A DNA stretch of 64,000 nucleotides. Origin: Hoeflea sp. 108 (lineage in GTDB: Bacteria; Pseudomonadota; Alphaproteobacteria; Rhizobiales; Rhizobiaceae). Below the pieces are notes generated by a model. That model was not told the origin of the DNA. It saw only the letters and a program-made list of their open reading frames with translations, and did not search any database. The DNA lies in contig NZ_KB890024.1 of NCBI RefSeq assembly GCF_000372965.1, positions 310,001 through 374,000 of the forward strand, read 5' to 3'. The position numbers and the translations under genes were made by a program. Shown in pieces: positions 54,041 through 61,536 of the stretch (positions are counted from its first letter, which is position 1; every line of letters begins with the position of its first letter).

Positions 54041-54396
54041 ATCTGAGCCTTTATCTGCGTCTGTTCGTTGGGGAATGGAACGCTTTCGGTACAGATACGC
54101 ACTTTACGCTCGGAAGCGCCGTCGAACGGAATGACGACGAGGACAGGGCGCGAGGCCTCGGCGCCCAGCATGAAGCTGTTGGGTGCGACATCGGCCTTCA
54201 CAGGCTGGAAGTTCTGGTCATAGACACGGACGTCGACCCGGATCTTCGTGTTGTAGGGGTTTGCCGGAAACACCCTGACGGCAAAGGCGTCGGTGAAGCT
54301 CGTGACCTCGCCGCGCATCGGCGACATCGACTGTCCCAGGGCCACTGGGCTGAGCATGGCTGCGGTGACAAGCGGGAGCAGGAAACTGGCCTTCAT
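54007..54396 (-). CDS. Exported Ig-like protein, possible half-size pilus-chaperone homologue
   Basis: This 129-residue protein has a signal peptide (MKASFLLPLVTAAMLSPVALGQS). The mature domain (SFTDAFAVRVFPANPYNTKIRVDVRVYDQNFQPVKADVAPNSFMLGAEASRPVLVVIPFDGASERKVRICTES) has the strand order and the basic PFDGxxxRKVRIC segment of the N-terminal Ig domain of PapD-type chaperones. The C-terminal domain is absent. It may instead be a structural Ig protein. It lies 18 bp after the first pilin-like gene and overlaps the third. Confidence 0.75.
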   Translation of the reverse strand: MKASFLLPLVTAAMLSPVALGQSMSPMRGEVTSFTDAFAVRVFPANPYNTKIRVDVRVYDQNFQPVKADVAPNSFMLGAEASRPVLVVIPFDGASERKVRICTESVPFPNEQTQIKAQICGKFLGQRRF

Positions 54397-54414
54397 TGCG
54401 TGCTGCTCCTTTGG

Positions 54415-54888
54415 CTACTGGCAGGTGACGACGACGGTGGCGGAATAGTTGCCGCTCGCGAACACGTCGGTGCCGCCCTTTGTGCCGGTGAGGTGCACGG
54501 TGACCGTGTCGACCCCGGGCGTGGTGATCGGCGTTGCCGCTGATGTTTCCGCGATCGTGTGTGTCCCGGTCGCCAGATATGTCGACGTCCATGTCGTCGC
54601 CGCCGTGTCGTGCGCCGGAACCGTGATCGATGTCGCCGACCCGACGCTGAGCGAAACGCCGCCGGTGGTGGTGATCGTGACCACGCCTGCCACGCCGCCG
54701 GCATTCTTCGAGCTCAAGGACTGCAGGCTGGGGCTGACGGTCATGACGCCGGCCGAGTTGTTCACGACCATCGTGCAGATGGCGGCCACGGTGCCGTTGA
54801 AGGTGATGTTGCCGGTGGCGGCCGACGCCGTCTGGATCGATGCGCCGGCGGTGAGGATCAGTCCGGATGTGAGTATGCAGTATTTCAT
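54415..54888 (-). CDS. Exported pilin-like (SCPU/DUF4402-like) protein, first gene of the operon
   Basis: This 157-residue protein has a signal peptide ending near TASA-ATG. The mature part is Thr/Val/Ser-rich, with Cys in the second strand (VAAICTMVV) and Cys at the extreme C-terminus (YSATVVVTCQ), as in fimbrial and spore-coat-U-type subunits. Length and strand pattern match its paralogue at the operon end. The ATG at 54888 has GGGAGA six bases upstream. A 22-bp perfect palindrome lies 62 bp further upstream in an AT-rich leader. Confidence 0.78.
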   Translation of the reverse strand: MKYCILTSGLILTAGASIQTASAATGNITFNGTVAAICTMVVNNSAGVMTVSPSLQSLSSKNAGGVAGVVTITTTGGVSLSVGSATSITVPAHDTAATTWTSTYLATGTHTIAETSAATPITTPGVDTVTVHLTGTKGGTDVFASGNYSATVVVTCQ

Positions 54889-55345
54889 TCTGCTCTCCCA
54901 GGATGGCGCTGGTGTCGCGTTCCTGGGTCGACCGTGCTCCCGGTATGGTTAATTTGGTGTTAACACCAAATTGTTCGCCAGAGTTCGTTTGTGTACGTTG
55001 CTTTTTACTTGACGCAAAAGAAAGTTTTTTGACACTGTGTCAGTGAATAAAATATTCGATATTAGATATTTGCTTTATGGGTACAAAGTAAAAATACAGA
55101 ATATCGTCAAAATGAGGTGTTGTCGGCGTAGGAAGTTAGGAACCGGCTTGAGCTTTGGTCGTTGACAGGTTCACGATAGGTGGCCCGCCTCCCCAGGGCA
55201 TTGTTCAACGTTGAATGACTGTCATCGCCAAAAGCTCGCTCATGCGTAACAGCTCATCTAGGGAAGACTGGCCAGGCACAGCGAGTTTTCAATCTTTTGT
55301 TGGCTTGCGTTTGAGCTGCAACTTGGCGGTGAGGTCGCGCGAAAT
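54889..55345. other. 457-bp AT-rich intergenic region with palindromes
   Basis: No gene is seen. The stretch 54950-55140 is visibly AT-rich compared with the GC-rich flanks. It contains a 22-bp perfect palindrome (54951-54972), TGACAC-T-GTGTCA (55030-55042) and AATAT-TCG-ATATT (55051-55063). TTGACA at 55029-55034 could be a plus-strand -35 element, but nothing protein-like lies downstream of it before the convergent Ada-type gene. Confidence 0.65.
54951..54972. promoter_or_regulatory. 22-bp perfect palindrome upstream of the exported-protein operon
   Basis: The half-site AATTTGGTGTT is followed immediately by its exact complement AACACCAAATT. It lies 62 bp upstream of the first gene of the four-gene operon and is a strong candidate operator for a dimeric regulator. 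Confidence 0.65.
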
Positions 55346-56239
55346 TCATCGCGCGACCTTGCCGGCCTCCCAACCGAGGATGGCGCGCTTGCGCGTCAGG
55401 CCCCAGTGATAGCCGGTGAGCGCCCCTGATTTGCCCAGCGCGCGATGGCAGGGCACCACGAAGGACAACGGGTTGGCGCCCACTGCTGCGCCCACCGCGC
55501 GGCTCGCCGTGGGTTGGCCGATGTCCTTGGCGATGGCCTGATAGCTGCAGGCTCGCCCCATCGGGATCTTGAGCAGCGCTTCCCAGACGCGCAGCTGGAA
55601 GTCCGAACCGATCATCACCACACGGAGCGGCTGGTCGGCGCGCCACTGGCTCGGCTCGAAGATGCGTGCGGCATAGGGCGCGGTCGCACTCATGTCCTCG
55701 ACATAGGTGGCGTTCGGCCACCGGCCAGCCATGTCGGCGAAGGCCGCACGCTCTTCGCCGGCATCGTTGAACGACAGGCCTGCGAGGCCGCGATCGGTCA
55801 CCATGATCAGCGCCACACCGAAGGGCGAGATGTGGAAACCATAGCGGATGGTCAGGCCGGCGCCGCGTGTCTTGTAGTCGCCGGGCGACATCGCCTCATG
55901 CGTCACGAACAGGTCGTGCAGCCGGCCTGGCCCGGACATGCCGAGTTCGAACGACGTCTCCAGCAACGGCATGCCGTCGTCGAGCAATCGGCGCGCATGG
56001 TCGAGCGTCACGGCCTGCAGGAAGGCCTTCGGCGAAAGTCCGGCCCACCGGCTGAACAGCTTCTGCAGCGAGGTCGGCGTCTCCCCGACTTCGTCGGCGA
56101 GCGCTTCCAGCGATGGCTGCTCGCGATAGTCGAGGCTGATCTTCTCGATCACCCGCCGGACGGTCTCATATTCCGAGCCGGTGGGTGTGATGTCTTTTTG
56201 CAATGTGGCGACAGGCATGATCTTTGTCTGGGCGTTCAT
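55346..56239 (-). CDS. Ada-like regulator/O6-alkylguanine-DNA alkyltransferase (AraC-HTH plus MGMT)
   Basis: This 297-residue protein has an AraC-type helix-turn-helix (residues 20-110: SLEALADEVGETPTSLQKLFSRWAGLSPKAFLQAV) and a C-terminal methylguanine methyltransferase domain with the acceptor Cys in VVPCHRALGKSG and the Arg finger region ASRAVGAAVGANP. The N-terminal Ada Cys4 zinc domain, which senses methylphosphotriesters, is absent. It would repair O6-alkylguanine and may regulate repair genes by another route. The ATG at 56239 has AAGGAG upstream. Confidence 0.92.
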   Translation of the reverse strand: MNAQTKIMPVATLQKDITPTGSEYETVRRVIEKISLDYREQPSLEALADEVGETPTSLQKLFSRWAGLSPKAFLQAVTLDHARRLLDDGMPLLETSFELGMSGPGRLHDLFVTHEAMSPGDYKTRGAGLTIRYGFHISPFGVALIMVTDRGLAGLSFNDAGEERAAFADMAGRWPNATYVEDMSATAPYAARIFEPSQWRADQPLRVVMIGSDFQLRVWEALLKIPMGRACSYQAIAKDIGQPTASRAVGAAVGANPLSFVVPCHRALGKSGALTGYHWGLTRKRAILGWEAGKVAR

Positions 56240-56341
56240 GGCTTTATCTCCTTGAACGCCAATATCGCCCCGAGGTCGAGGCTTTCCCACCCGATTCCTG
56301 CCGAAAGGCTGAGCTTCCTTCGTACTTTTCCAGGAATTGCG

Positions 56342-56836
56342 TCAGCGGGTCTTTGCCGTCGCCAGTGCACGCGAAAAAGCCTTGGCAAAGCTTTCGCGAT
56401 CATCGGGATTGAGGAAGCTGCCCAGCGACACGCTGTTCTCGCGCGACACGACCGCCATGCCGGTGATGCCGATCTCTTCGTGGCGGGAGATGGCGAACCG
56501 GGTCCAGAACGGATTGAAGTGGAACTGCTCGGACTGGCCCGAAGGGGCGGTCTTGCGGATGTCGAGGCTGGTGCGAGAGACGCTGACCTCTTCGCGTGTT
56601 CGGGCGGCGCGATAGTTGAGCCGGAAGGCTATGTAGAGGCCGATGACGTCGAGGCCGAAGAAGCCGAAGATCGGCCATGCGCCGTTGCTTAGGAAGACGA
56701 TGCCGGTGACGACCCAGCCGAACATCAGCGCGCCCATCAGGATCATGAACCCGGTGTGGCCCATCGACCTGTATGGCACAAGCAGAGCCTTGAAGAATGG
56801 CTCGTCGGCGGCGAAGGTGGCGTTTGTTTCGCTCAT
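56342..56836 (-). CDS. DUF2244 membrane protein
   Basis: This 164-residue protein has two transmembrane helices (FMILMGALMFGWVVTGIVFL and WPIFGFFGLDVIGLYIAFRL) and a C-terminal beta-rich domain (FHFNPFWTRFAISRHEEIGITGMAVVSRENSVSLGSFLNPDDRESFAKAFSRAL). This is the DUF2244 pattern. DUF2244 genes lie next to and divergent from nth in many alphaproteobacteria, as here (22-bp gap). Function is unknown. Confidence 0.88.
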   Translation of the reverse strand: MSETNATFAADEPFFKALLVPYRSMGHTGFMILMGALMFGWVVTGIVFLSNGAWPIFGFFGLDVIGLYIAFRLNYRAARTREEVSVSRTSLDIRKTAPSGQSEQFHFNPFWTRFAISRHEEIGITGMAVVSRENSVSLGSFLNPDDRESFAKAFSRALATAKTR

Positions 56837-56858
56837 GCCTGTCGATTATAGAAGCGCC

Positions 56859-57671
56859 ATGAAAAACCCCAAGACAAAAGATGGTGCGCGGACGGCACCT
56901 GCGGGTCGCAGCCAGGTTTCGAAGGCAAAGCCCAAGCCTCGTACGACCCGCCGGCGTTCACTCTATTCGGCCGATGAGGTGCGCGAGATCTTCCGCCGTT
57001 TCGCCGTCCAGCGGCCGGAGCCGAAGGGAGAGCTCGAACACGTCAATGCCTTTACCCTTCTTGTCGCGGTGGTGCTGTCGGCGCAGGCGACCGACGCCGG
57101 CGTCAACAAGGCGACGCGTGCGCTTTTCGCCATTGCCGACACGCCTGAGAAGATGCTGGCTCTCGGCGAGGAAAAGGTCGGCGAGCACATCCGCACCATC
57201 GGGCTCTGGCGCAACAAGGCCAAGAATGTGATCGCCTTGTCCGAGGCGCTGATCCGCGACTATGGCAGCGAGGTGCCCGACGATCGCGACATGTTGACCA
57301 AGCTGCCCGGCGTCGGCCGCAAGACGGCAAACGTGGTGCTCAACATGGCCTTCGGCCACCACACCATGGCCGTCGACACGCACATCCTGCGCATTGGCAA
57401 CCGCATCGGGCTGGCGCCGGGCAAGACACCCGATCAGGTCGAGCAGGGGCTCTTGAAGATCATCCCCGACGAGTTCATGCGTCATGCCCATCATTGGCTG
57501 ATCCTGCATGGGCGTTATGTCTGCAAGGCGCGTAAGCCAGATTGCTGGCGTTGCGTCATCGCCGACATCTGCAAGTCGCCGGAGAAATCGACCGATGTGC
57601 CGGCGCCGCTTGTACCGCTCGACGATATCGATGAGATCGAGGTGGCCGAAGCCGAAGTGGCGGCTCAGTAG
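56859..57671 (+). CDS. nth: Endonuclease III (DNA glycosylase/AP lyase)
   Basis: This 270-residue base-excision enzyme has the helix-hairpin-helix with catalytic Lys (LPGVGRKTANVVLNMAF), the catalytic Asp (AVDTHILRIGNRIG) and the [4Fe-4S] loop (CKARKPDCWRCVIADIC, C-x6-C-x2-C-x5-C). The ATG at 56859 precedes a basic, disordered 45-residue tail common in rhizobial Nth. It removes oxidised pyrimidines from DNA. It is convergent with a DUF2214 gene (7-bp overlap). Confidence 0.96.
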   Translation: MKNPKTKDGARTAPAGRSQVSKAKPKPRTTRRRSLYSADEVREIFRRFAVQRPEPKGELEHVNAFTLLVAVVLSAQATDAGVNKATRALFAIADTPEKMLALGEEKVGEHIRTIGLWRNKAKNVIALSEALIRDYGSEVPDDRDMLTKLPGVGRKTANVVLNMAFGHHTMAVDTHILRIGNRIGLAPGKTPDQVEQGLLKIIPDEFMRHAHHWLILHGRYVCKARKPDCWRCVIADICKSPEKSTDVPAPLVPLDDIDEIEVAEAEVAAQ

Positions 57672-58102
57672 CCGCGCGCCATTGTGGCCGCGAAGACAGG
57701 GATCAGCGCGAAGACCACAGCCTCCATCTTGAGGAAAGTGCGAACGCGCAGAACGTCCGCGTCCGGAACGACATAGCTTTCGGCGTTCGCCGCCCGCCAG
57801 CGCAGGATGCGGATGGTCGGCACGATCGACAGCAGCCCGACCAGCGCGAAGGCGGCCATCTTGGCCCAGAAGGTCGGGTTGTAGACGTAGAATTCCCATC
57901 CCTTGAGGCCAAAATAGACCCGCGATGCGCCGATGATGATCAAGAGCATGGCAAGCGCGCCATAGGCTGCGTCGATGCGGGTCAATATGGCCAGTGCCCG
58001 CCCGCCAAGCCCCGGCCGGATCAGGACCAACTCTGCCGCGATGACGCCGGCCAGCGCAAAGGCGAGCAAATGATGGGCAATGGCTAGAACGAGATCGGTC
58101 AC
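57665..58102 (-). CDS. DUF2214 family membrane protein
   Basis: This 145-residue protein has four transmembrane helices (LVLAIAHHLLAFALAGVIAAELVLI; YGALAMLLIIIGASRVYFGL; FWAKMAAFALVGLLSIVPTIRILRW; MEAVVFALIPVFAATM) and the DUF2214 pattern with paired His near the N-terminus. The GTG at 58102 has GAGG upstream; an earlier ATG at 58132 lies in poor context. The 3' end overlaps nth by 7 bp. Function is unknown. Confidence 0.88.
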   Translation of the reverse strand: MTDLVLAIAHHLLAFALAGVIAAELVLIRPGLGGRALAILTRIDAAYGALAMLLIIIGASRVYFGLKGWEFYVYNPTFWAKMAAFALVGLLSIVPTIRILRWRAANAESYVVPDADVLRVRTFLKMEAVVFALIPVFAATMARGY

Positions 58103-58235
58103 AATTGCCTCGCTTGGCTGCTTCGCACGCAACCATATCAGCGGCCGTGCTGATGTCGCTACTGACAGAGCCTGTCAGCAAGGCTGGCACTCGGCCGATT
58201 GACTGGAAGGGCAGGATTTGGCCATTTCATGCTCC

Positions 58236-58463
58236 ATGGCCCTTATCCGCGATCTCAACCCTATGCCCGACTGGATCCGCAGCGAACTCGTTTCGCGTGG
58301 GGTGTTCGAGGCTTACGAGGCGCGGCCGGCCTACCAACGAAACGACTATCTTGGCTGGATAACTAAGGCCAAGCTCGAGGTCACCCGCCGCAAGCGTCTC
58401 GACCAGATGCTCGACGAACTCAAGCGTGGCGGCGTCTACATGCGCATGGCGTGGAACGGATAA
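58236..58463 (+). CDS. YdeI/OmpD-associated-like small protein
   Basis: This 75-residue protein ends with a segment typical of the YdeI/OmdA family (VFEAYEARPAYQRNDYLGWITKAKLEVTRRKRLDQMLDELKRGGVYMRMAW). The start is uncertain: ATGs at 58236 and 58263 and a TTG at 58218 (with AAGGG upstream) are all in frame. Family members are often linked to membrane stress or bacteriocin tolerance, but this short form is uncharacterised. Confidence 0.75.
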   Translation: MALIRDLNPMPDWIRSELVSRGVFEAYEARPAYQRNDYLGWITKAKLEVTRRKRLDQMLDELKRGGVYMRMAWNG

Positions 58464-58606
58464 AGCGCCGATCAGCCTGGCGAAAAGGTCCTCTGCTTTT
58501 CGCAGGGGTGGATTTTCGCAAGGGCGGATTATGAAAGCGAATTCTGGCCTGCCGGATGGCCGGCCACCTGTGCTAGAGGCGGGCAAAGACGCATGGAGCC
58601 CTAGAG

Positions 58607-59137
58607 ATGACCGCCTTTTCCCTTTCAGATATCCCTGTCATCGAAACCGAGCGGACGATACTCAGGCCGCACCGGCTCGCGGATTTCGATGCCTACGCGG
58701 AAATGTGGGCCGACCCTGTCGTCACCCGTTTCATTGCCAAGCCGCGCACGCGCGAGGAAAGTTGGCAGCGCTTTCTGCGTCATGCCGGTTCGTGGTCGCT
58801 GATCGGCTACGGCTTCTGGGCGGTCGAGGACAAGGCTTCTGGCCGCTTCGTCGGCGAGGCCGGCTTTCACGATCTCAAGCGCGATCTCGTGCCGTCGATC
58901 GAAGGCCTGCCGGAAGCCGGCTGGGGTTTCGCCGCCGACATGCACGGCAAGGGGCTGGCGAGTGAAGTCGTCGGCGGGTTCGTCAAATGGGCTGACGGCC
59001 GTTTCCCGCGCACCGTCTGCATCATCGATCCGAACAATGGCGCGTCGCTGCGTGTGGCAGAGAAGAACGGCTACCGCGAATACGCCCGCACCACCTATCA
59101 CGGCGAGCCGACGATCATGCTCGAGCGCCACGGCTGA
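58607..59137 (+). CDS. GNAT family N-acetyltransferase (RimJ-like)
   Basis: This 176-residue GNAT protein has the Acetyltransf_3 pattern (IETERTILRPHRLADFDAYAEMWADPVVTRFI; GFWAVEDKASGRFVGEAGFHDL; MHGKGLASEVVGGFVKWA; IIDPNNGASLRVAEKNGYREYART). RimJ/RimL homologues acetylate N-terminal residues or small amines. It lies alone between the YdeI-like gene and a convergent protease gene. The substrate is unknown. Confidence 0.9.
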   Translation: MTAFSLSDIPVIETERTILRPHRLADFDAYAEMWADPVVTRFIAKPRTREESWQRFLRHAGSWSLIGYGFWAVEDKASGRFVGEAGFHDLKRDLVPSIEGLPEAGWGFAADMHGKGLASEVVGGFVKWADGRFPRTVCIIDPNNGASLRVAEKNGYREYARTTYHGEPTIMLERHG

Positions 59138-59178
59138 GCTGGAGCCAGCCACGGCGCTCGGCATTGATAGCCTTCGGG

Positions 59179-59766
59179 TCAGCGGCGAGCCGCCGTCTCC
59201 GGCACCGGCTTGGCGCCGCCGATGCGTTCCCAGCGTCCGCCATTGCCCTGGGCCTGGCGGGCGAAATATTTGTAAGGTGTGTTCGACCAGTCGCGCACCG
59301 AGCTGGTCAGGTTGTCGAGGATCAGATCGCCTTCGCTGGTGCGCACGGTCAGCACCGTATGACCGTCGCCCCGGTAGCGGGCCACGGTGATCAGCAGCGC
59401 CGACGCCGGCCAGCCGCGCTTCATAAGCTCGTGCTTCTTGAGGATGGCAATGTCCTCGCAATCGCCTGTGGCGCCGGCCATGCGCCAGTCGTCTTCCTTG
59501 CCGACCGTGGACATGTCGCTTCGTTCCGACACACGCGAATTCACCGACCGGTTGACCTGCTGAAGTTCAGCCTTCCGCTCTGGTGCGAGGTCGACAACTT
59601 TCTGGCCGCCCTTGGTGCTGCAAAGGCGTGGGTTGCTGCTGCAGAATGGGTAGAAGGCCGGCGGCGCGAAGGCGCTTCCGGTTGTCGTCATGGATGTTCC
59701 GGCCTCGGCGGCGAAGGTGGTGGCAAACGAAGTCAAAAGCGCGGCTAGCGCGATGTAGCGTTTCAC
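59179..59766 (-). CDS. Transglutaminase-like cysteine peptidase (BTLCP family), exported
   Basis: This 195-residue protein has a signal peptide (VKRYIALAALLTSFATTFAAEA) and the BTLCP triad: Cys in GATGDCEDIAILKKHEL, His in RGDGHTVLTVRTSEGD and Asp in LILDNL. The family includes LapG-like and periplasmic proteases that cut adhesins at the surface. The GTG at 59766 has GGGGA eight bases upstream; the frame upstream is not a signal peptide. It is divergent from the histidine-rich exported protein. LapG homologues are usually longer, so that function is only possible. Confidence 0.88.
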   Translation of the reverse strand: MKRYIALAALLTSFATTFAAEAGTSMTTTGSAFAPPAFYPFCSSNPRLCSTKGGQKVVDLAPERKAELQQVNRSVNSRVSERSDMSTVGKEDDWRMAGATGDCEDIAILKKHELMKRGWPASALLITVARYRGDGHTVLTVRTSEGDLILDNLTSSVRDWSNTPYKYFARQAQGNGGRWERIGGAKPVPETAARR

Positions 59767-59856
59767 AGTTGATGTCCCCGATGCGTGGATTAAAGGGTGC
59801 TGTAGGGCGGTTAATAAGGCGTTGCTAAAATTCGGATCGGGCTGAACCGAGGCAGG

Positions 59857-59885
59857 TTGGTTAACAAATTGTAACTTGATTATAT
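59857..59885 (+). promoter_or_regulatory. Putative promoter of the histidine-rich protein gene
   Basis: TTGGTT (59857-59862) and TTATAT (59880-59885) are 17 bp apart in an AT-rich stretch. The start would lie near 59892, about 50 bp before the ATG. Confidence 0.55.
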
Positions 59886-59943
59886 AACATTTGAAGAGGC
59901 TAGATGAGCGTGGTTGCGGCACCCCCTCCCAAGGAGACAGCAA

Positions 59944-60702
59944 ATGTCTGCAATCAGGGAATCGATAGCCAAAGCACTATTCGTGGCGCTTTCCGTTTCA
60001 GGTTCATCTCTTTACATAACGGGATATGCTAGCGCTGCCGTTCCGCAACGCATGGCAGCCGCCCAATGCAGCCCTTTGACTGGCTCCAACTATCAGAGCT
60101 GCTGCCTTGCCATGAATCGCTCGGAGATTCTGACGCAGGCTCAGCTCGACCAATGCCCGCCCTGGACGACGGCGGTTATTGTTGCAAATACGTTGCCGGA
60201 TTCGGAGGGAGGTGACGATAGCGTTACCCCGATTGTTCCCCCTACTGTGACGCCGCCTGATGACGGCCACCACCACCATCACCATCATCATGGTGGCGGC
60301 GACGGCGATGACCATCACCATCATCACCACCACCACCCTGGCGATCATGATCACAATGGTGACGACCATCATGGCGATCATGACCACCATGACCGTGACC
60401 ACCATGATCGCGATCGCGACCATCACGATCGTGACCACCATGACGGCGATCGCGACCATCATGACCGCGATCACCATGAAGGTGACCATCATGAAGGCGG
60501 CGACCATCACCAGGGTGGCGACCATCATGAAGGCGGCGACCACCACCAGGGTGGCGACCATCATGAAGGCGGCGACCACCACCAGGGTGGCGACCATCAT
60601 GAGGGCGGCGACCATCACCAGGGAGGCGACCATCATGAAGGCGGTGACCATCATGAAGGTGGTCACGACCATGCCGACCATGACCACGGTGGCCGCAAAT
60701 AG
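59944..60702 (+). CDS. Exported His/Asp/Gly-rich repeat protein, likely metal binding
   Basis: This 252-residue protein has a signal peptide (cleavage near GYASA-AVP), then a short Cys-containing domain (QCSPLTGSNYQSCCLAMNRSEILTQAQLDQC), a Pro/Thr linker, and two runs of eight histidines. Next comes a D-H-H-rich region, and nine copies of GGDHHx, where x alternates between Gln and Glu. About 57 of the residues are histidine. The ATG at 59944 has AAGGAG upstream. Such repeats bind Zn, Ni or Cu in other proteins, so a periplasmic or surface metal buffer is likely. No known family is recognised. Confidence 0.85.
   Translation: MSAIRESIAKALFVALSVSGSSLYITGYASAAVPQRMAAAQCSPLTGSNYQSCCLAMNRSEILTQAQLDQCPPWTTAVIVANTLPDSEGGDDSVTPIVPPTVTPPDDGHHHHHHHHGGGDGDDHHHHHHHHPGDHDHNGDDHHGDHDHHDRDHHDRDRDHHDRDHHDGDRDHHDRDHHEGDHHEGGDHHQGGDHHEGGDHHQGGDHHEGGDHHQGGDHHEGGDHHQGGDHHEGGDHHEGGHDHADHDHGGRK
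60496..60660 (+). repeat. Tandem repeats coding for GGDHH(E/Q)
   Basis: Nine adjacent 18-bp units encode GGDHHx, grouped as pairs in a 36-bp period (x alternating Gln and Glu). Copies differ at synonymous sites (GGC/GGT, CAC/CAT, GAA/GAG), so they are not very recent duplications. The region could still vary in copy number between strains. Confidence 0.85.
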
Positions 60703-60816
60703 TCTGCTGGCTGCGTGAAAGGCAAAGAACAGGGCGGCTGGCCGGAGCATATCCCGGATCGGCGATAGGGCGCCCGTTCAACTATCTAGACGAATTGCTT
60801 TGAGGGAAAGCGCCGG

Positions 60817-60873
60817 CCGGGCGTCCTGTTACCCGAGGCAAGTTCGAGGAGCTTCGGGGGACGCCCGGTCTTT
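60817..60873. terminator. Long hairpin between convergent genes
   Basis: CCGGGCGTCC pairs with GGACGCCCGG (10 bp) and encloses a second stem (CCCGA/TCGGG). TCTTT follows on the plus strand. It lies between the His-rich protein and the RHH/PAS gene and may terminate both. Confidence 0.6.
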
Positions 60874-60903
60874 AGCTTCTTCGACCCCGCTGCGGCCCTC
60901 TGG

Positions 60904-61536
60904 TCAGGCATTCACCACAAACGATAGCAGCAGTTCCGGTACCTTTATCGGGGCGCGGACGATGTTGAGCTGACCGCGATAGCGCCGCTCGGCTGCACCT
61001 ATGACGAAACCGCTGGCGATCGGGACGCCGTCATTGGCGTCAAGTCGGGCAAAGATATCGGTGACGTTGAGATCGAGTGACAGCCTGAGGTCGCGATGCG
61101 TGTCTTCGCCGAAACCTACCGGCAGCTGCCGCCGCACCAGATGTTGGAAGGCAGGATTGAACGTCAGGATCTTCTTGCCCGAAGACAACGCGAAAGCGGG
61201 CGCGGGGCATGCGCCGAGGATGGCATTGATCGTTCGCAGCGAAGCCAGCTTGGCAAGTGCGCTGCTCTGGTCTGCCATCCAGCGCAGGCAGGCGACGCGG
61301 ATGGCCGATGCGAGATTGCTGGTGTCGCCATTGGCCTGGGCGATCTCCTCCACCATCTCGCCGATCGTGAGATGATTGTGTTCGGCAAGCTGCTTCAGCG
61401 TCGTCCAGAACAGGCGTTCGAGACGGATGCCGCGCCGCGTTCCCTGGCGCACGACAACACGGAAGTCGGTCGCCAGATCGTCCGGCGTGAACACATTGAG
61501 CCTGAGGCTATCAGGTGCTGTGGCACTATCGCTCAC
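60904..61536 (-). CDS. Ribbon-helix-helix plus PAS-like protein in the type I secretion operon
   Basis: This 210-residue cytosolic protein has an N-terminal RHH_4-type DNA-binding segment (VVVRQGTRRGIRLERLFWTTLKQLAEHNHLTIGEMVEEIAQ, residues 27-67). A C-terminal PAS-like domain follows (INAILGACPAPAFALSSGKKILTFNPAFQHLV). It overlaps the end of the HlyD gene by 11 bp, so it is translated from the secretion transcript. A DNA-binding sensor tied to a secretion system suggests it regulates the exporter or its substrate in response to a signal. This is inference. Confidence 0.82.
   Translation of the reverse strand: MSDSATAPDSLRLNVFTPDDLATDFRVVVRQGTRRGIRLERLFWTTLKQLAEHNHLTIGEMVEEIAQANGDTSNLASAIRVACLRWMADQSSALAKLASLRTINAILGACPAPAFALSSGKKILTFNPAFQHLVRRQLPVGFGEDTHRDLRLSLDLNVTDIFARLDANDGVPIASGFVIGAAERRYRGQLNIVRAPIKVPELLLSFVVNA

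Noticed and set aside
60250..60665. Regular short repeats that could be mistaken for a CRISPR array
   Set aside because: The units are adjacent, in frame and translate to GGDHHx. There are no spacers, and no cas genes are nearby.
60004..60750. Methionine/valine-rich minus-strand frame that looks like a membrane protein
   Set aside because: It is the antisense of the histidine codons (CAT/CAC read as ATG/GTG) in the His-rich gene. The plus frame has a signal peptide and ribosome site.
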